Notes: generated by a model from the sequence alone, not told the origin. DNA of 64,000 nucleotides from Candidatus Poribacteria bacterium (GCA_022824265.1 JAJEAG010000055.1:62001-126000); one strand, 5' to 3'. Positions 46,446 to 55,806 are shown, counted from the stretch's first letter. Numbers and translations: made by a program.

Positions 46446-47108
46446 TTATTCTTTTGCTTTAGTGACAAATGTGAGTTCGACTTCGGTTTCGTTGCCAGCA
46501 CCGTCTTCGACTGTACCTGCAATTGTATACTCAGTTTCGTTACTGAGTTCTGCACCGGCAATACCTGTTAGAGTAATCGTGTCACCATCAGTGTCGGATT
46601 CCCAACCGAGATCGTCATCACCGTCAAGTAACATCAGATCACCGGACACAGGTTCGCTGAAGACAACTTCAATACCATCTTCAAACACATCCGCCGGATC
46701 AACACCTTCAGCTCCATCTTCAGGATCACTGGATGTAACTTCTGGTGCGGTTTCATCTGCCGCTACGACAGTGTAGGTAAGATCTTGTGATCCATCACCA
46801 TTTTCCCAAGAGACTGTAATGGTAAGAGCACCAGTCGAGTATCCAGCTGCGGGAGGTGAGATTGTCCGGGTTGTACCAGATGTAGAAACAGAACCACCAC
46901 CGGTAACTGATACTTCACCAGGATTGTTGTCGAACTTCAGGCTAATACTACCATTTGCTGCAAGTTCTGCTCCACTGGCTGGTGTAGCACTCTCTAATGC
47001 TGCATCTGGAGTATCAGCATCATCATCATCATCTCCACCGCATCCAACCAATGAAACGGCAAGCAAGGCTGCCATAACTATTGCCAATGTTCTAAAAAAA
47101 AGTTTCAT
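46446..47108 (-). CDS. Lipoprotein with Ig-like (Big_5/SbsA-type) domains
   Basis: A lipoprotein signal ends in lipobox SLVGC (Cys23), followed by an acidic spacer GGDDDDDADTPDA. Two beta-rich regions follow. Residues ~40-115 are Ser/Gly/Thr-rich. Residues ~120-218 match the Big_5 Ig-like pattern (SSDPEDGAEGVDP, IEVVFSEPVSGD, TEYTIAGTVEDGAGN). AAGGAG lies ten bases before the ATG and a strong terminator follows, so this is a monocistronic gene. The Asp-rich composition could bind calcium. It is probably surface or periplasmic, and its partner is unknown. Confidence 0.82.
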   Translation of the reverse strand: MKLFFRTLAIVMAALLAVSLVGCGGDDDDDADTPDAALESATPASGAELAANGSISLKFDNNPGEVSVTGGGSVSTSGTTRTISPPAAGYSTGALTITVSWENGDGSQDLTYTVVAADETAPEVTSSDPEDGAEGVDPADVFEDGIEVVFSEPVSGDLMLLDGDDDLGWESDTDGDTITLTGIAGAELSNETEYTIAGTVEDGAGNETEVELTFVTKAKE

Positions 47109-47633
47109 GAGTAGGTAACTCCTTAATTAAGGTTTATCAGAATGTAATGTACCCGTATATGGGTACAGGTTAAAATCTTCATATATTCATACATATATAT
47201 ATATATAAGGTTCCCGTATTATCATTCGCTATTTTTTTCGAATGGACAGGAAACCTGCCATCATATCTTTGTTTAGTCATGTAATTTCAGACTATTTCGT
47301 TTGTCCTCCTCTGAGATGTTTAGAGGATAGACGATGCTTTGAGAATAAAACTTTCTACGGAACTGTTGCTTACTAATACCTTCAGATAAGCAAAAAATAT
47401 GTTCCGAAAGTCAACGCCCAAACTCAATATCTTTCAGTTTAGCAAAAATTGCAAAAACTGTAAAGGTGAAAAAATCGATTTTCGTATAAAATTATACAAA
47501 ATGTACTTAATTTTGTAAAGCAAAAATTAATGTCACATATAAATTTGCTACAGAATAGCATAATTTATAACGTTAATCAACAGAAAATGGAACATAAAAT
47601 ATAAAATATTTACAAATTAGATAAAATATCAGT
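47109..47633. other. A+T-rich gap with an inverted repeat near the lipoprotein start
   Basis: GTACCC and GGGTAC at 47149-47166 flank six bases and lie 41 bp upstream of the lipoprotein ATG, where an operator or promoter would be expected. A TA repeat (about 47192-47208) follows. The remainder to 47633 is A+T-rich with no gene, tRNA or clear structured RNA visible. Confidence 0.55.
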
Positions 47634-48605
47634 TTATTGATTGTCAAAAAGTGTCATCTGTTCAACTGAAGTTCCTACTGAACGGTTTTCAAGACGTTCA
47701 GGATTTGTCAACATATCAACGACTGTATCAAGTTGATTTGGCAAAAACGATATGGCTCCCTTATTTATCAGTTGGCGTGTGCCATCGCTTTTCTGATAGT
47801 TTGTATCCCATTGACAGGCTAATACTGGTCGGTCTTGTCGTTGCGCGTAGCGGGCAGTGTGCATTGCACCGCCTTCTCTGGAAGTTTCAATCACTACAGA
47901 CGCCATAGAAATTCCACTGATAATCCGATTGCGTAGCACAAGGTTAGCAGGTGTTGGCGAAACTTTAAAAGGATGTTCCGAAAAAAGACAACCTGTTTCA
48001 GATATTTTCTCAGCGAGGGCAATATTTTCTACAGGATAAACAGATGATAAATCCGTTGAAAGAACTGCAATAGTCGTACCGTTTACCTCTAACGCACCAC
48101 TATGGGCAGTTGTATCAATCCCATTAGCAAGTCCACTCACAACCGTAAAACCCGCTTCAACCAATCGGATAGAGAGTTCAAGTGTTACATTAATACCTTC
48201 AGATGACGGACGTTTAGTTCCAACAATTGCAACACACTTGTCACTTACTTCAGATAACTCACCGACTCTGCACAGCACAGTTGGTGCGTCAGGTATAGAT
48301 TTTAGTAGAGTCGGATATTCATTATCTTCAGGAAAAAGAACAGTTATGTTTTGGTCGGCAAGTTCGTCCAATTTTTGTCGTAATTCAGTTAATCTTTTTC
48401 GGACAGTAAGTATCCTTAATGCTAAGGCAGGATTGAATTGTGGCAACTGTGCTATCTCAACCAGTTCCGCATCAAAAATACGTTCGACGTTACCAAAACG
48501 AGTCAACAAACGTTTGATTCGAACAGGACCTACTCCTTCAACCGATGCAAGGGCAAATAAATATTCTCGCTGTTTCTTTTTGTCTGTTTCGGTTGAATAT
48601 GTCAT
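47634..48605 (-). CDS. dprA: DNA-processing protein DprA
   Basis: DprA binds incoming single-stranded DNA and loads RecA during natural transformation. The N-terminal helical region (VEGVGPVRIKRLLTRFG) resembles a helix-hairpin-helix. The Rossmann-like DprA domain contains VAIVGTKRPSSEG, VSGLANGIDTTAHSGAL, NLVLRNRIISGIS and SREGGAMHTARYA. The 323-residue length is in range, although the C-terminal winged helix of many homologues seems absent. The Shine-Dalgarno before ATG 48605 is weak. Confidence 0.92.
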   Translation of the reverse strand: MTYSTETDKKKQREYLFALASVEGVGPVRIKRLLTRFGNVERIFDAELVEIAQLPQFNPALALRILTVRKRLTELRQKLDELADQNITVLFPEDNEYPTLLKSIPDAPTVLCRVGELSEVSDKCVAIVGTKRPSSEGINVTLELSIRLVEAGFTVVSGLANGIDTTAHSGALEVNGTTIAVLSTDLSSVYPVENIALAEKISETGCLFSEHPFKVSPTPANLVLRNRIISGISMASVVIETSREGGAMHTARYAQRQDRPVLACQWDTNYQKSDGTRQLINKGAISFLPNQLDTVVDMLTNPERLENRSVGTSVEQMTLFDNQ

Positions 48606-48827
48606 AATAACGGTGAAACTCCATCAGAGTTAACTATATTACCTGTAATTTCAATCTAACAAAAACTTTTATTATCATAATTGCTATATTAATTATTACA
48701 TATTTTGATATATTTTACAATACAAATTTTAGAGTGTATCAAAAGCATTTTATTCGATAATATACGCACAATATATAATATAAAGTCGCATCGGAGATAA
48801 CGTCTACAGAATCTGCACAGAAATCAA

Positions 48828-48857
48828 TTGACACTATGAACAGATTTAAGGTATCCT
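48828..48857 (+). promoter_or_regulatory. Sigma-70 type promoter of livG-livF-lgt
   Basis: TTGACA at 48828-48833 and TATCCT at 48852-48857 have an 18-base spacer. The livG ATG is 32 bases downstream. The same TATCCT -10 hexamer occurs before rpmH. Confidence 0.72.
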
Positions 48858-48889
48858 ATAAGAGAGATGATTAGAATCTGGAGAAGCAA

Positions 48890-49672
48890 ATGGAAAATAA
48901 ACCTATAAATATCCTTGAAACACGAGAATTGAGTCGACATTATGGTGGTGTAATCGCACTATCTAAAGTTACAATACAGATTCATCCTGGTCAAATATCA
49001 AGTTTGATAGGTCCCAACGGTGCTGGGAAAACAACACTATTTAACTGTGTTACTGGGTTAGATTCACCCACATTGGGAGGTGTTAACTTCCTTGGAAAGT
49101 CAATCACAGGTTTACGTCCTGATGAGGTCACAAGTATGGGGATCGCGAGGACATTCCAAAATATAAGACTATTTACTGAGTTAACTGTTTTAGATAATGT
49201 CAAAATTGGGAGACACGCTCGTACATCCAGTGCATTTATAGGGGCAGTATTCCACACGAGAAGACAACAGAAGGAAGAAATAGAAATTACGGAATACGCT
49301 GAGGAAATGTTACAATTTGTTGGGTTAGCAGACGTTAGTGAACAAACAGCCGGAAACCTATCTTATGGAGACCAACGGCGCGTTGAAATCGCGAGGGCAT
49401 TGGCAACTAAACCCCTACTTATTCTCCTTGATGAACCTGCTGCTGGTATGAACCCACAAGAAACACAACAACTGATTGATCTAATCTATACCATTCGTGA
49501 ACAAGGTATTTCTGTCTTGCTCATTGAACACGATATGAAGTTAGTAATGCAAATTTCCGATTGGGTCACTGTGCTTGACCACGGTGAAAAAATTAGCGAT
49601 GGACTACCCTCAGACGTACAAAACGATGAACGCGTGATTGAGGCATACTTAGGAACTTCTGATGATGCTTGA
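48890..49672 (+). CDS. livG: Branched-chain amino acid ABC transporter ATP-binding protein LivG
   Basis: A cytoplasmic ATPase of a LIV-type importer. It shows Walker A GPNGAGKTTLFN, the ABC signature LSYGDQRRVEIARAL, Walker B LLILLDEPAAGMNP and the H-loop IEHDMKLVM. The AGMNP after Walker B and the C-terminal extension are LivG-like. The gene overlaps livF by 11 bases. The permeases (livH, livM) and binding protein are not in the window, so the substrate is only inferred from family. Confidence 0.9.
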   Translation: MENKPINILETRELSRHYGGVIALSKVTIQIHPGQISSLIGPNGAGKTTLFNCVTGLDSPTLGGVNFLGKSITGLRPDEVTSMGIARTFQNIRLFTELTVLDNVKIGRHARTSSAFIGAVFHTRRQQKEEIEITEYAEEMLQFVGLADVSEQTAGNLSYGDQRRVEIARALATKPLLILLDEPAAGMNPQETQQLIDLIYTIREQGISVLLIEHDMKLVMQISDWVTVLDHGEKISDGLPSDVQNDERVIEAYLGTSDDA

Positions 49673-50369
49673 ACTCCAGAACATTCATACGTATTATGGA
49701 AATATCCGGGCAGTACGCGGTATTTCAATTGTGGTCAACGCTGGTGAAAAGGTGTGTATGATTGGCGCAAATGGTGCCGGTAAATCTACCACACTCATGA
49801 CTATTTCCGGTGTTTACGCACCAGTACAAGGCACTATTACCTTTGAAGAACAGGACATTACTGGAACTTCAGCTGAACAACGTGTGTCACTCGGTATTTC
49901 ACAAGTTCCTGAAGGACGCATGATTTTTCAGGATATGACTGTTCTTGAAAACCTTGAACTCGGTGCATACATTAGAAACGACTCTGCTGGAATAAAATCT
50001 GATTTAGACAAGATATTTGATTATTTCCCAGTGCTTGCTGAACGCCGTAAGCAGCGAGGTGGAAGTCTCAGCGGTGGTGAACAACAGATGTTAGCAATCG
50101 GCAGATCATTGATGTCTAATCCGAGACTCTTGCTACTTGACGAACCCTCTCTTGGCCTTGCCCCGCTTATTGTAAAACAGATTTTTGAAATCCTCCAACA
50201 GATTAATGAAGAGGGCACGACCATTCTATTAGTGGAGCAAAATGCACAACTTGCTCTGAACTTAACAGACAGAGGATATGTAATGGAGACTGGAGAAATA
50301 ACAATTGAAGGTGCATCTGTTGACCTTTTGGCAGATGAGCGCGTCCGACAAGCTTATCTGGGAGAATAG
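49662..50369 (+). CDS. livF: Branched-chain amino acid ABC transporter ATP-binding protein LivF
   Basis: The second ATPase subunit, 235 residues. It shows Walker A GANGAGKSTTLM, the signature LSGGEQQMLAIGRSLM, Walker B LLLLDEPSLGLAPL and the H-loop VEQNAQLAL. The LGLAP motif and the ISQVPEGRMIF segment are typical of LivF. Its ATG ATG start overlaps the end of livG, so the two are translationally coupled. It should form a heterodimer with LivG. Confidence 0.92.
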   Translation: MMLELQNIHTYYGNIRAVRGISIVVNAGEKVCMIGANGAGKSTTLMTISGVYAPVQGTITFEEQDITGTSAEQRVSLGISQVPEGRMIFQDMTVLENLELGAYIRNDSAGIKSDLDKIFDYFPVLAERRKQRGGSLSGGEQQMLAIGRSLMSNPRLLLLDEPSLGLAPLIVKQIFEILQQINEEGTTILLVEQNAQLALNLTDRGYVMETGEITIEGASVDLLADERVRQAYLGE

Positions 50370-50374
50370 CATAG

Positions 50375-51226
50375 ATGTATCCTACGCTTATTGATTTGGA
50401 ACCGATTTTATCTATTCCAATCGGCATTCACAGTTACGGAGTGATGTTAGCCACGGCTTTCATTACCTGCAGCGTGCTTATACAGCGAGAATTGGACAGG
50501 AGAGGTCTACAAGGTGAGTTAGCTACAACCATTGTTATTGCCGGTGCTATTGGTGGGATAGTTGGTGCAAAAATCTATTTTGTATTCTTGGATGGTAGGA
50601 TAGAAGTCGCAGAAATCTTCTCGCCAAGTGGATTAGTATGGTATGGAGGATTATTCGGTGGTAGTGCTGCTGTCGCCTGGGTTATACATAAATCTCCAAA
50701 TCCATTTTTACCGACCGCTGACATAATTGGTCCACTCCTGTTGCTCGGTTACGGTATTGGTAGAATCGGATGCTTACTTGCTGGCGATGGAGACTACGGT
50801 CCACCCACTGATGTTCCATGGGCGATGTCATTTCCAAACGGAACCGTACCTACTACTGACCTTGTCCACCCAACTCCTATCTATGAAACCTCAATGTCGG
50901 TTATTTTCTTCGGTATACTCTGGTCACAACGCAAAAAAGCTGCTGCAATTCCAGGTCTTCTATTTGGCGCGAGTCTTGTCTTGATCGGTGTGGAAAGGTT
51001 CATTGCCGAATTTTGGAGACTTTCCCCGCATGTATTCCCACCAACATCATCCTTGTCATGGCTGACATCCCCGCAGTTGGTAAGTATTATTTTGTTCTGT
51101 TTTGGGATATTCTTTACGGTATGGATGTCCAAGCGACCAAGAGTAGTTGTGGAAGTTGAAACACCAATCCCTGAACCTAAAAAAGAAACACCGCGTCCCC
51201 CAAAACGAAGACGGCGGCGTTCGTAG
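50375..51226 (+). CDS. lgt: Prolipoprotein diacylglyceryl transferase
   Basis: Lgt transfers diacylglycerol from phosphatidylglycerol to the lipobox Cys of prolipoproteins in the inner membrane. About seven hydrophobic helices are visible. The signature region is YGIGRIGCLLAGDGDYG, a variant of GRIGNFxNxExYG in which Asn and Glu are replaced. GLVWYGGLFGG and VHPTPIYE are conserved. The C-terminus is a basic tail (PPKRRRRRS). The enzyme serves the lipoproteins in this window. It begins 5 bp after livF, presumably on the same transcript. Confidence 0.9.
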   Translation: MYPTLIDLEPILSIPIGIHSYGVMLATAFITCSVLIQRELDRRGLQGELATTIVIAGAIGGIVGAKIYFVFLDGRIEVAEIFSPSGLVWYGGLFGGSAAVAWVIHKSPNPFLPTADIIGPLLLLGYGIGRIGCLLAGDGDYGPPTDVPWAMSFPNGTVPTTDLVHPTPIYETSMSVIFFGILWSQRKKAAAIPGLLFGASLVLIGVERFIAEFWRLSPHVFPPTSSLSWLTSPQLVSIILFCFGIFFTVWMSKRPRVVVEVETPIPEPKKETPRPPKRRRRRS

Positions 51227-51270
51227 ATACTTACTTCAATACTTCATATCCGTGTTCCGTAATACTACTG

Positions 51271-52134
51271 TTATTCTTGCAGCATCTGCTCAAAGGCTTC
51301 AATACTTTGCACCTTCGCAGCAGCAAGAAGCAACTCCTCAAGTCGCTGTAGATTGTCTATGTTTTGAAGTGCTGGAGCCAGGGCATTGACTGTATCTACT
51401 GGCAATTTCATCTTTAGTAATGCCATGATGTGTTTAATAGTATTCTCTCTTGAAATTTTTGCCACTTGGCGTTGGTAAAATTTAGATTCTTGCATAAGTT
51501 CCTCCTGTATAAGTCGTTCATACAACTCAGGATTATGTACTATACTTCCGAACAGGGAAATAGCATAAAGTAGATCTCCTTGTGTCCGCTGATCAACAGG
51601 TGTTGCAAGCGTTGCGTCCACGCATTCTCTCGCCCATTGTTGAATGTCCATCCCAGCAGGAGGTTTCATAAGTGGCGTAAATGGCAAGATACCCGGTGCT
51701 TGCATCTCAAAAACCGATTGTCCATCTATCTCTATAAGACGTATTACCTTATAGTGTAGTGTGTATTTGTAACCTTGCCAACTATATTCATATATCCCTG
51801 TGTCATTCCTATCTGCATTCGGATGAAGATAGATGACATTGGAGTAGACAGGTAACTGATGTTCACCAACGAGGTATCCGTGATATGCTGCGTTTCGTGC
51901 CCACATCGGTCTGCGTGTACTATCGCGAAGTTGAAGCTCAATGTGCAAGATAACTTCACGATTGTCTACTCGGATACGTTTTACACTATCGGTACGTCGC
52001 GCTATAACGGTTTGTTGTTCAGTATCAATTGTTTCGAGCACCTCAACATCCTTTACACCCAGGACAAACTGTGAGATGTCGGTGGCATAATCTGTCAACA
52101 GATTCTTTGCCATATTATCATAATCTTGCGGCAT
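51271..52134 (-). CDS. Rpn-family / PD-(D/E)XK nuclease-like protein
   Basis: A 287-residue protein resembling Rpn recombination-promoting nucleases and the large family often labelled transposase in cyanobacteria. The putative nuclease core is RTDSVKRIRV followed by VILHIELQLRD, a PD-(D/E)xK variant ending in E-x-Q. The C-terminal half is helical and charged. I place the start at ATG 52134, because a consensus promoter ends six bases upstream of it; a longer frame starting at 52230 would put that promoter inside coding sequence. No terminal inverted repeats were seen around it. Confidence 0.72.
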   Translation of the reverse strand: MPQDYDNMAKNLLTDYATDISQFVLGVKDVEVLETIDTEQQTVIARRTDSVKRIRVDNREVILHIELQLRDSTRRPMWARNAAYHGYLVGEHQLPVYSNVIYLHPNADRNDTGIYEYSWQGYKYTLHYKVIRLIEIDGQSVFEMQAPGILPFTPLMKPPAGMDIQQWARECVDATLATPVDQRTQGDLLYAISLFGSIVHNPELYERLIQEELMQESKFYQRQVAKISRENTIKHIMALLKMKLPVDTVNALAPALQNIDNLQRLEELLLAAAKVQSIEAFEQMLQE

Positions 52135-52140
52135 AGAGTT

Positions 52141-52169
52141 ATTGTACAGTAGTGTGATAAGAAAGTCAA
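52141..52169 (-). promoter_or_regulatory. Promoter for a leaderless transcript
   Basis: On the minus strand, TTGACT (52169-52164) and TACAAT (52146-52141) are 17 bases apart. The ATG at 52134 begins six bases after the -10 box and has no Shine-Dalgarno sequence, so translation would start at or next to the mRNA 5' end. Confidence 0.7.
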
Positions 52170-52259
52170 GATATACAATTATATTGTTGCTTATATGTAT
52201 ATATGAAGCAACCTTGCAAAACAAAATCACAAAATGTGTTCAACTTACTTTATCCACAC

Positions 52260-53522
52260 CTACTCACGCACCTGACCATCCCCATAAATCACATACTTAT
52301 AACTTGTCAAACCTTCAAGTCCCATCGGACCGCGAGAATGTAGTTTTTGCGTGCTAATACCAACTTCAGCACCTAATCCAAACTCATAACCATCTGTGAA
52401 GACAGTACTCGCGTTGACATACACAGCAGCAGAATCTACCTCTTTGAGAAAACGCTGCGACGCTGAATAACTTTCAGTGATAATCGCATCCGAATGATGA
52501 GAACCGTAAGTTTCAATATGGTCAATTGCCGTATCTATATCGTCCACCACCCTGATAGAAACGATGTAATCGAGATATTCTGTACACCAATCCTCTTCCG
52601 TTGCGGGTTTTGCCTCGGAATAAATCTGCTGTGTCTGTGGACAACCGCGGACTTCAACACCCACCTCATGCAACACCTTACAGAAATCGGGAAGGAACTT
52701 TTTAGCAACCTCAGCGTGAACAAGAAGCGACTCCAAAGCATTACAGACAGCCACTTTATACCCAACTTTCGCGTTCATACATATCTTGGAAGCCATCTCA
52801 AGGTCAGCAGCCTCGTCTACGTAAATATGGCAAATACCGTCTGCATGTCCGAGCACAGGAATATCAGATTCCTTCATCAAAAACTGGACAAATTCGTTAC
52901 TGCCACGTGGAATAACAAGATCAATATATTCTGGAAGACGGATGAGTTCGTAGACCGCTTGTCTATCGGTTGTATCAACGAACTGGATAGCATCTGGCAC
53001 ACCCTCTTTCGCAGCAGTATCGCTGAGGATACGAGCAAGAATTGTATTAGAGTGAATCGCTTCCGAACCACCCCGTAAAATAACTCCGTTCCCAGATTTG
53101 ATACACAATGCCGATACTTCAACGGTCACGTCTGGACGCGACTCATACACGACACCTACAACACCGATAGGAACACGGACTGTACCAATTCTGAGTCCGT
53201 TGGGACGTTCTCTCATGCTAATAACTTCACCGATTGGGTCTGGTAAAGCCGCAACTTGACGTAGGTTGTCTGCCATCCGTTCAATCTTCTGATCATCTAT
53301 AAGCAGCCGTTGCATGAGTGGTGCAGCAAGTTCTGTTTTCTTACCGTTTTCAAGATCAAAACGGTTTACTTCCTGAATATCGTCCTTTGCTTTCAGTATC
53401 TTTTCAGACATCGCTAAAAGCGTGTTGTTACGGATATCGGCAGAACTACGCGATAATACACGCATTCCCTCTTTTGCTTTTCGCGCTTTTGTCTGAATCA
53501 TGTGTTGTATATCTGTGTTCAT
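52260..53522 (-). CDS. proA: Gamma-glutamyl phosphate reductase
   Basis: This enzyme reduces gamma-glutamyl phosphate to glutamate semialdehyde in proline synthesis, using NADPH. It has the aldehyde-dehydrogenase fold. GVVGVVYESRPDVTVE is the ProA nucleotide-binding signature, and the catalytic Cys lies in HADGICHIYVDEAAD. RGPMGLEGLTSYKYVIYGDG is the diagnostic C-terminus. I chose ATG 53522 (AAGGA upstream) over an in-frame extension to 53606, which adds 28 non-homologous-looking residues. The product is 420 residues. proB is not adjacent. Confidence 0.95.
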   Translation of the reverse strand: MNTDIQHMIQTKARKAKEGMRVLSRSSADIRNNTLLAMSEKILKAKDDIQEVNRFDLENGKKTELAAPLMQRLLIDDQKIERMADNLRQVAALPDPIGEVISMRERPNGLRIGTVRVPIGVVGVVYESRPDVTVEVSALCIKSGNGVILRGGSEAIHSNTILARILSDTAAKEGVPDAIQFVDTTDRQAVYELIRLPEYIDLVIPRGSNEFVQFLMKESDIPVLGHADGICHIYVDEAADLEMASKICMNAKVGYKVAVCNALESLLVHAEVAKKFLPDFCKVLHEVGVEVRGCPQTQQIYSEAKPATEEDWCTEYLDYIVSIRVVDDIDTAIDHIETYGSHHSDAIITESYSASQRFLKEVDSAAVYVNASTVFTDGYEFGLGAEVGISTQKLHSRGPMGLEGLTSYKYVIYGDGQVRE

Positions 53523-53722
53523 AATTTCCTTCTCTACATCTTGTACGTATGGTATATTATGTTTCTTCTTAGAGCAATTATAATATAATTTTGGTATTAA
53601 CCGCAAGTTGTTTTGACGGAATTACTCTACTGCCTTGAATAGAATCAACATAACCACTGTAAACACCTCACAATAAATCAACGTTAATATAAGACAAATA
53701 CCAAAGTTAAATCAGAGGAAAA

Positions 53723-54349
53723 ATGACTAAAAAATTTATATCAATCACAACCCTACTTGTTAGCTTGATGCTATTAACAATGTTTGGCTGCGGAAGCGAT
53801 GAAGATGAACCTGATAAACCAACGACAAAACCGACTACGAAAGAACCAATGGATCCTCCTGAGGAATTACTCGGTTCTTGGAATGTCATATCAATAAACG
53901 GTGAAGATCCATTGATATTCGTTAATGCCGATGAACCAGATGAAGAGGATCGTCCAAAAATTACTACTGAAAACTTCATTTATCAATTTGATTCGGATGG
54001 TTCATGGACCCTGAATGTCAAATTTGAAATGGGAGAATTTCCAGAAGAACCTGAAAATGAAGGTAAGATTGTGTTGAATGGAGATTGGTCAGGCACATAT
54101 ACCGTTGATGATTCTGTCCTATCCATGGTCAAGTTAGAAACAGATGTGGATATCACCTCTGTTCCAGAAGACTTTTTTGAGAACTTTTTTGAAGTAAGCG
54201 TGATTGAGGCAAAAAACGAGATTCTTGAGAAATTCAAAACCCACGTTTTCAATCCCTTTGCCAAAACAATTATCTCCATAGATGGAGATACGCTTACCCT
54301 TGAAGCTACAGGTTCTGTAAAAGACAAAATGATTCTTGAAAAACAGTAG
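53723..54349 (+). CDS. Lipoprotein of unknown function (lipocalin-like layout)
   Basis: The lipobox TMFGC (Cys23) is followed by an acidic and Thr/Pro-rich spacer (DEDEPDKPTTKPTTKEP). The mature domain opens with ELLGSWNVISINGEDP, a phrase typical of lipocalin-like DUF lipoproteins. It continues with alternating beta strands (FIYQFDSDGSWTLNVKFEM, LNGDWSGTYTVDDSVL). No specific family is certain. GAGGAAAA precedes the ATG and a bidirectional terminator follows. Confidence 0.72.
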   Translation: MTKKFISITTLLVSLMLLTMFGCGSDEDEPDKPTTKPTTKEPMDPPEELLGSWNVISINGEDPLIFVNADEPDEEDRPKITTENFIYQFDSDGSWTLNVKFEMGEFPEEPENEGKIVLNGDWSGTYTVDDSVLSMVKLETDVDITSVPEDFFENFFEVSVIEAKNEILEKFKTHVFNPFAKTIISIDGDTLTLEATGSVKDKMILEKQ

Positions 54350-54370
54350 GTATCTTTACAAAACCACGCA

Positions 54371-54409
54371 AAAAAGGAACAATAGGTGGTGTGCCTATTG
54401 TTCCTTTTT
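54371..54409. terminator. Bidirectional Rho-independent terminator
   Basis: A 16-bp perfect stem (AAAAAGGAACAATAGG with its complement) and a seven-base loop lie between converging genes. T runs are present on both strands. Confidence 0.92.
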
Positions 54410-54435
54410 CTATGGCTATATCAAGTGGATAAAGG

Positions 54436-54891
54436 TTATTCGTATTCTTTGAGGAACCCTCTGAATTCTCTGCGATGTGTTTCTTCATCTGCAAGTAATC
54501 TGATACAAAGGTCTTGCGTAACATAGTCTAATCCATCACATAGACGGATAATTTTATTGTATTGATCAATAGCAGCGTTTTCCGCCTCAATGACACCGTG
54601 AATCGCAGCCACTACATCAGTAGTCTTTTCAGGTGGTTGTAGTGAACTTTGTATCGGTTTGAATTTGAACGAACCGGGAACATTTCCACCAATCTCCTTT
54701 ATTCGCGAGGCAAGGTCTTTCGCATGTGAAATTTCCGTTTGAATATCTGCTGCAAGTGATTTCTTAATTTCTTCAGCACGGATGCCATCCAGATCAACTG
54801 ATATTGCCAGATAATTAATTGTCGCTTCCAACTCCATCCAATACACTTTCGTCAATTCTTCAATAATTTCGTCTCTTTTTGCTTGTTCCAT
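54436..54891 (-). CDS. Ferritin-like diiron protein (bacterioferritin/rubrerythrin-like)
   Basis: A four-helix-bundle protein of 151 residues. Possible di-iron ligands are E20 or E22 on helix A, E53 and H56 (EISHAKDLASRI) on helix B, E102 (VIEAENAAIDQY) on helix C, and E136 and H139 (ADEETHRREF) on helix D. It may store iron, detoxify peroxide or be a Dps-like relative. It lies on the same strand directly downstream of the haem uptake locus (92 bp from hmuV), fitting a role in handling iron released from haem. AGGAG precedes the ATG. Confidence 0.85.
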   Translation of the reverse strand: MEQAKRDEIIEELTKVYWMELEATINYLAISVDLDGIRAEEIKKSLAADIQTEISHAKDLASRIKEIGGNVPGSFKFKPIQSSLQPPEKTTDVVAAIHGVIEAENAAIDQYNKIIRLCDGLDYVTQDLCIRLLADEETHRREFRGFLKEYE

Positions 54892-54980
54892 GGTTTTCTC
54901 CTATCATTATTGTGTCGAATTTCAATGTATTGTTGTACATTAATAATAGAAATAGTATATTATAACGCTAAAAATCCGTA

Positions 54981-55001
54981 AACCTAAAAATGATTTAGGT
55001 T
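54981..55001 (-). terminator. Hairpin over the hmuV stop codon
   Basis: AACCTAAA and TTTAGGTT pair around five bases and overlap the last codons of hmuV on the minus strand. TACGGATTTTTAG follows, so it could be a partial terminator before the ferritin-like gene. Confidence 0.45.
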
Positions 55002-55754
55002 CGGCATCACACATGGGAATCCATTAGGATGCGTTAATATATTAAACGATATATCGTAGGTATCGGTTAACATATTTTGCGTTAATACTGATTTTGGAGA
55101 ACCACAAGCAACAGAAACACCATTTTTCAACATCAACAGTTGATCTGCATACATTGAGGCGAGATTTAGGTCATGGATTGCTGTGATAACGGTCTTACCT
55201 TGATCACAAATCTTCTTGCATAAATTAAGAATCTGTACCTGGTGTCTTGGATCGAGATGGTTTGTCGGTTCATCTAACAGAAGCAGACCTGGGGTTTGTG
55301 CCAAGATACGTGCGACATCAACGCGGCTTGATTCACCGCCAGATAAGGTGCCATATAACCGTTCAGAGAACATCTCAGCTTCTACATGACGAAGTGCTTT
55401 ATCTGCAATTGCTATATCGCTTGCAGTTTCTTTTGTCCCGTTCAGATACGGATAACGACCAAAAAGCACTACCTCAAATGCGGTAAATGGAAAATTTACA
55501 TCTCTTTTTTGTTGTAAATAGGCACGGAGTCTGGCAAGTTCCTTTGGCTCATAACTATTAATCGGTTTACCAAATAACCTTATTTCACCTGTTGTTGGAA
55601 TAAGTTCACCAGAAATCAAACGCAAGAGTGTAGATTTACCTGCTCCGTTGGGACCGACGAATCCCCATAGCAATCCATTTTTTATTGAAAGATTGATGTC
55701 TCGCACTAACCATTTTCCATTAATCCGATAACCGACCTGTTCCAATTCAATCAT
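54984..55754 (-). CDS. hmuV: Hemin ABC transporter ATP-binding protein
   Basis: The cytoplasmic ATPase of a FecCDE/BtuCD-type importer, 256 residues. It has Walker A GFVGPNGAGKSTLL, the Q-loop LQQKRDVNFPF, the signature GTLSGGESSRVDVARI, Walker B GLLLLDEPTNHLDP and an H-loop in AIHDLNLASM. The RHVEAEMFSERLY segment is HmuV-like. It follows hmuU and should energise it. The name rests mainly on the surrounding HmuY/HmuT-type genes; related vitamin B12 or siderophore ATPases are hard to separate. Confidence 0.88.
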   Translation of the reverse strand: MIELEQVGYRINGKWLVRDINLSIKNGLLWGFVGPNGAGKSTLLRLISGELIPTTGEIRLFGKPINSYEPKELARLRAYLQQKRDVNFPFTAFEVVLFGRYPYLNGTKETASDIAIADKALRHVEAEMFSERLYGTLSGGESSRVDVARILAQTPGLLLLDEPTNHLDPRHQVQILNLCKKICDQGKTVITAIHDLNLASMYADQLLMLKNGVSVACGSPKSVLTQNMLTDTYDISFNILTHPNGFPCVMPNLNHF

Positions 55755-55806
55755 GATGTTTACCTACAGACCTAAAGGAATACTATACCCATAGAATGGA
55801 TAAAAC

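Noticed and set aside
51271-52230. Insertion sequence around the Rpn-like gene
   Set aside because: No terminal inverted repeats or target duplications could be seen, and Rpn-family proteins are not classical transposases.
52494-53078. 194-codon frame antisense to proA
   Set aside because: It is a shadow of a well-conserved coding gene; the sense frame has all ProA motifs.
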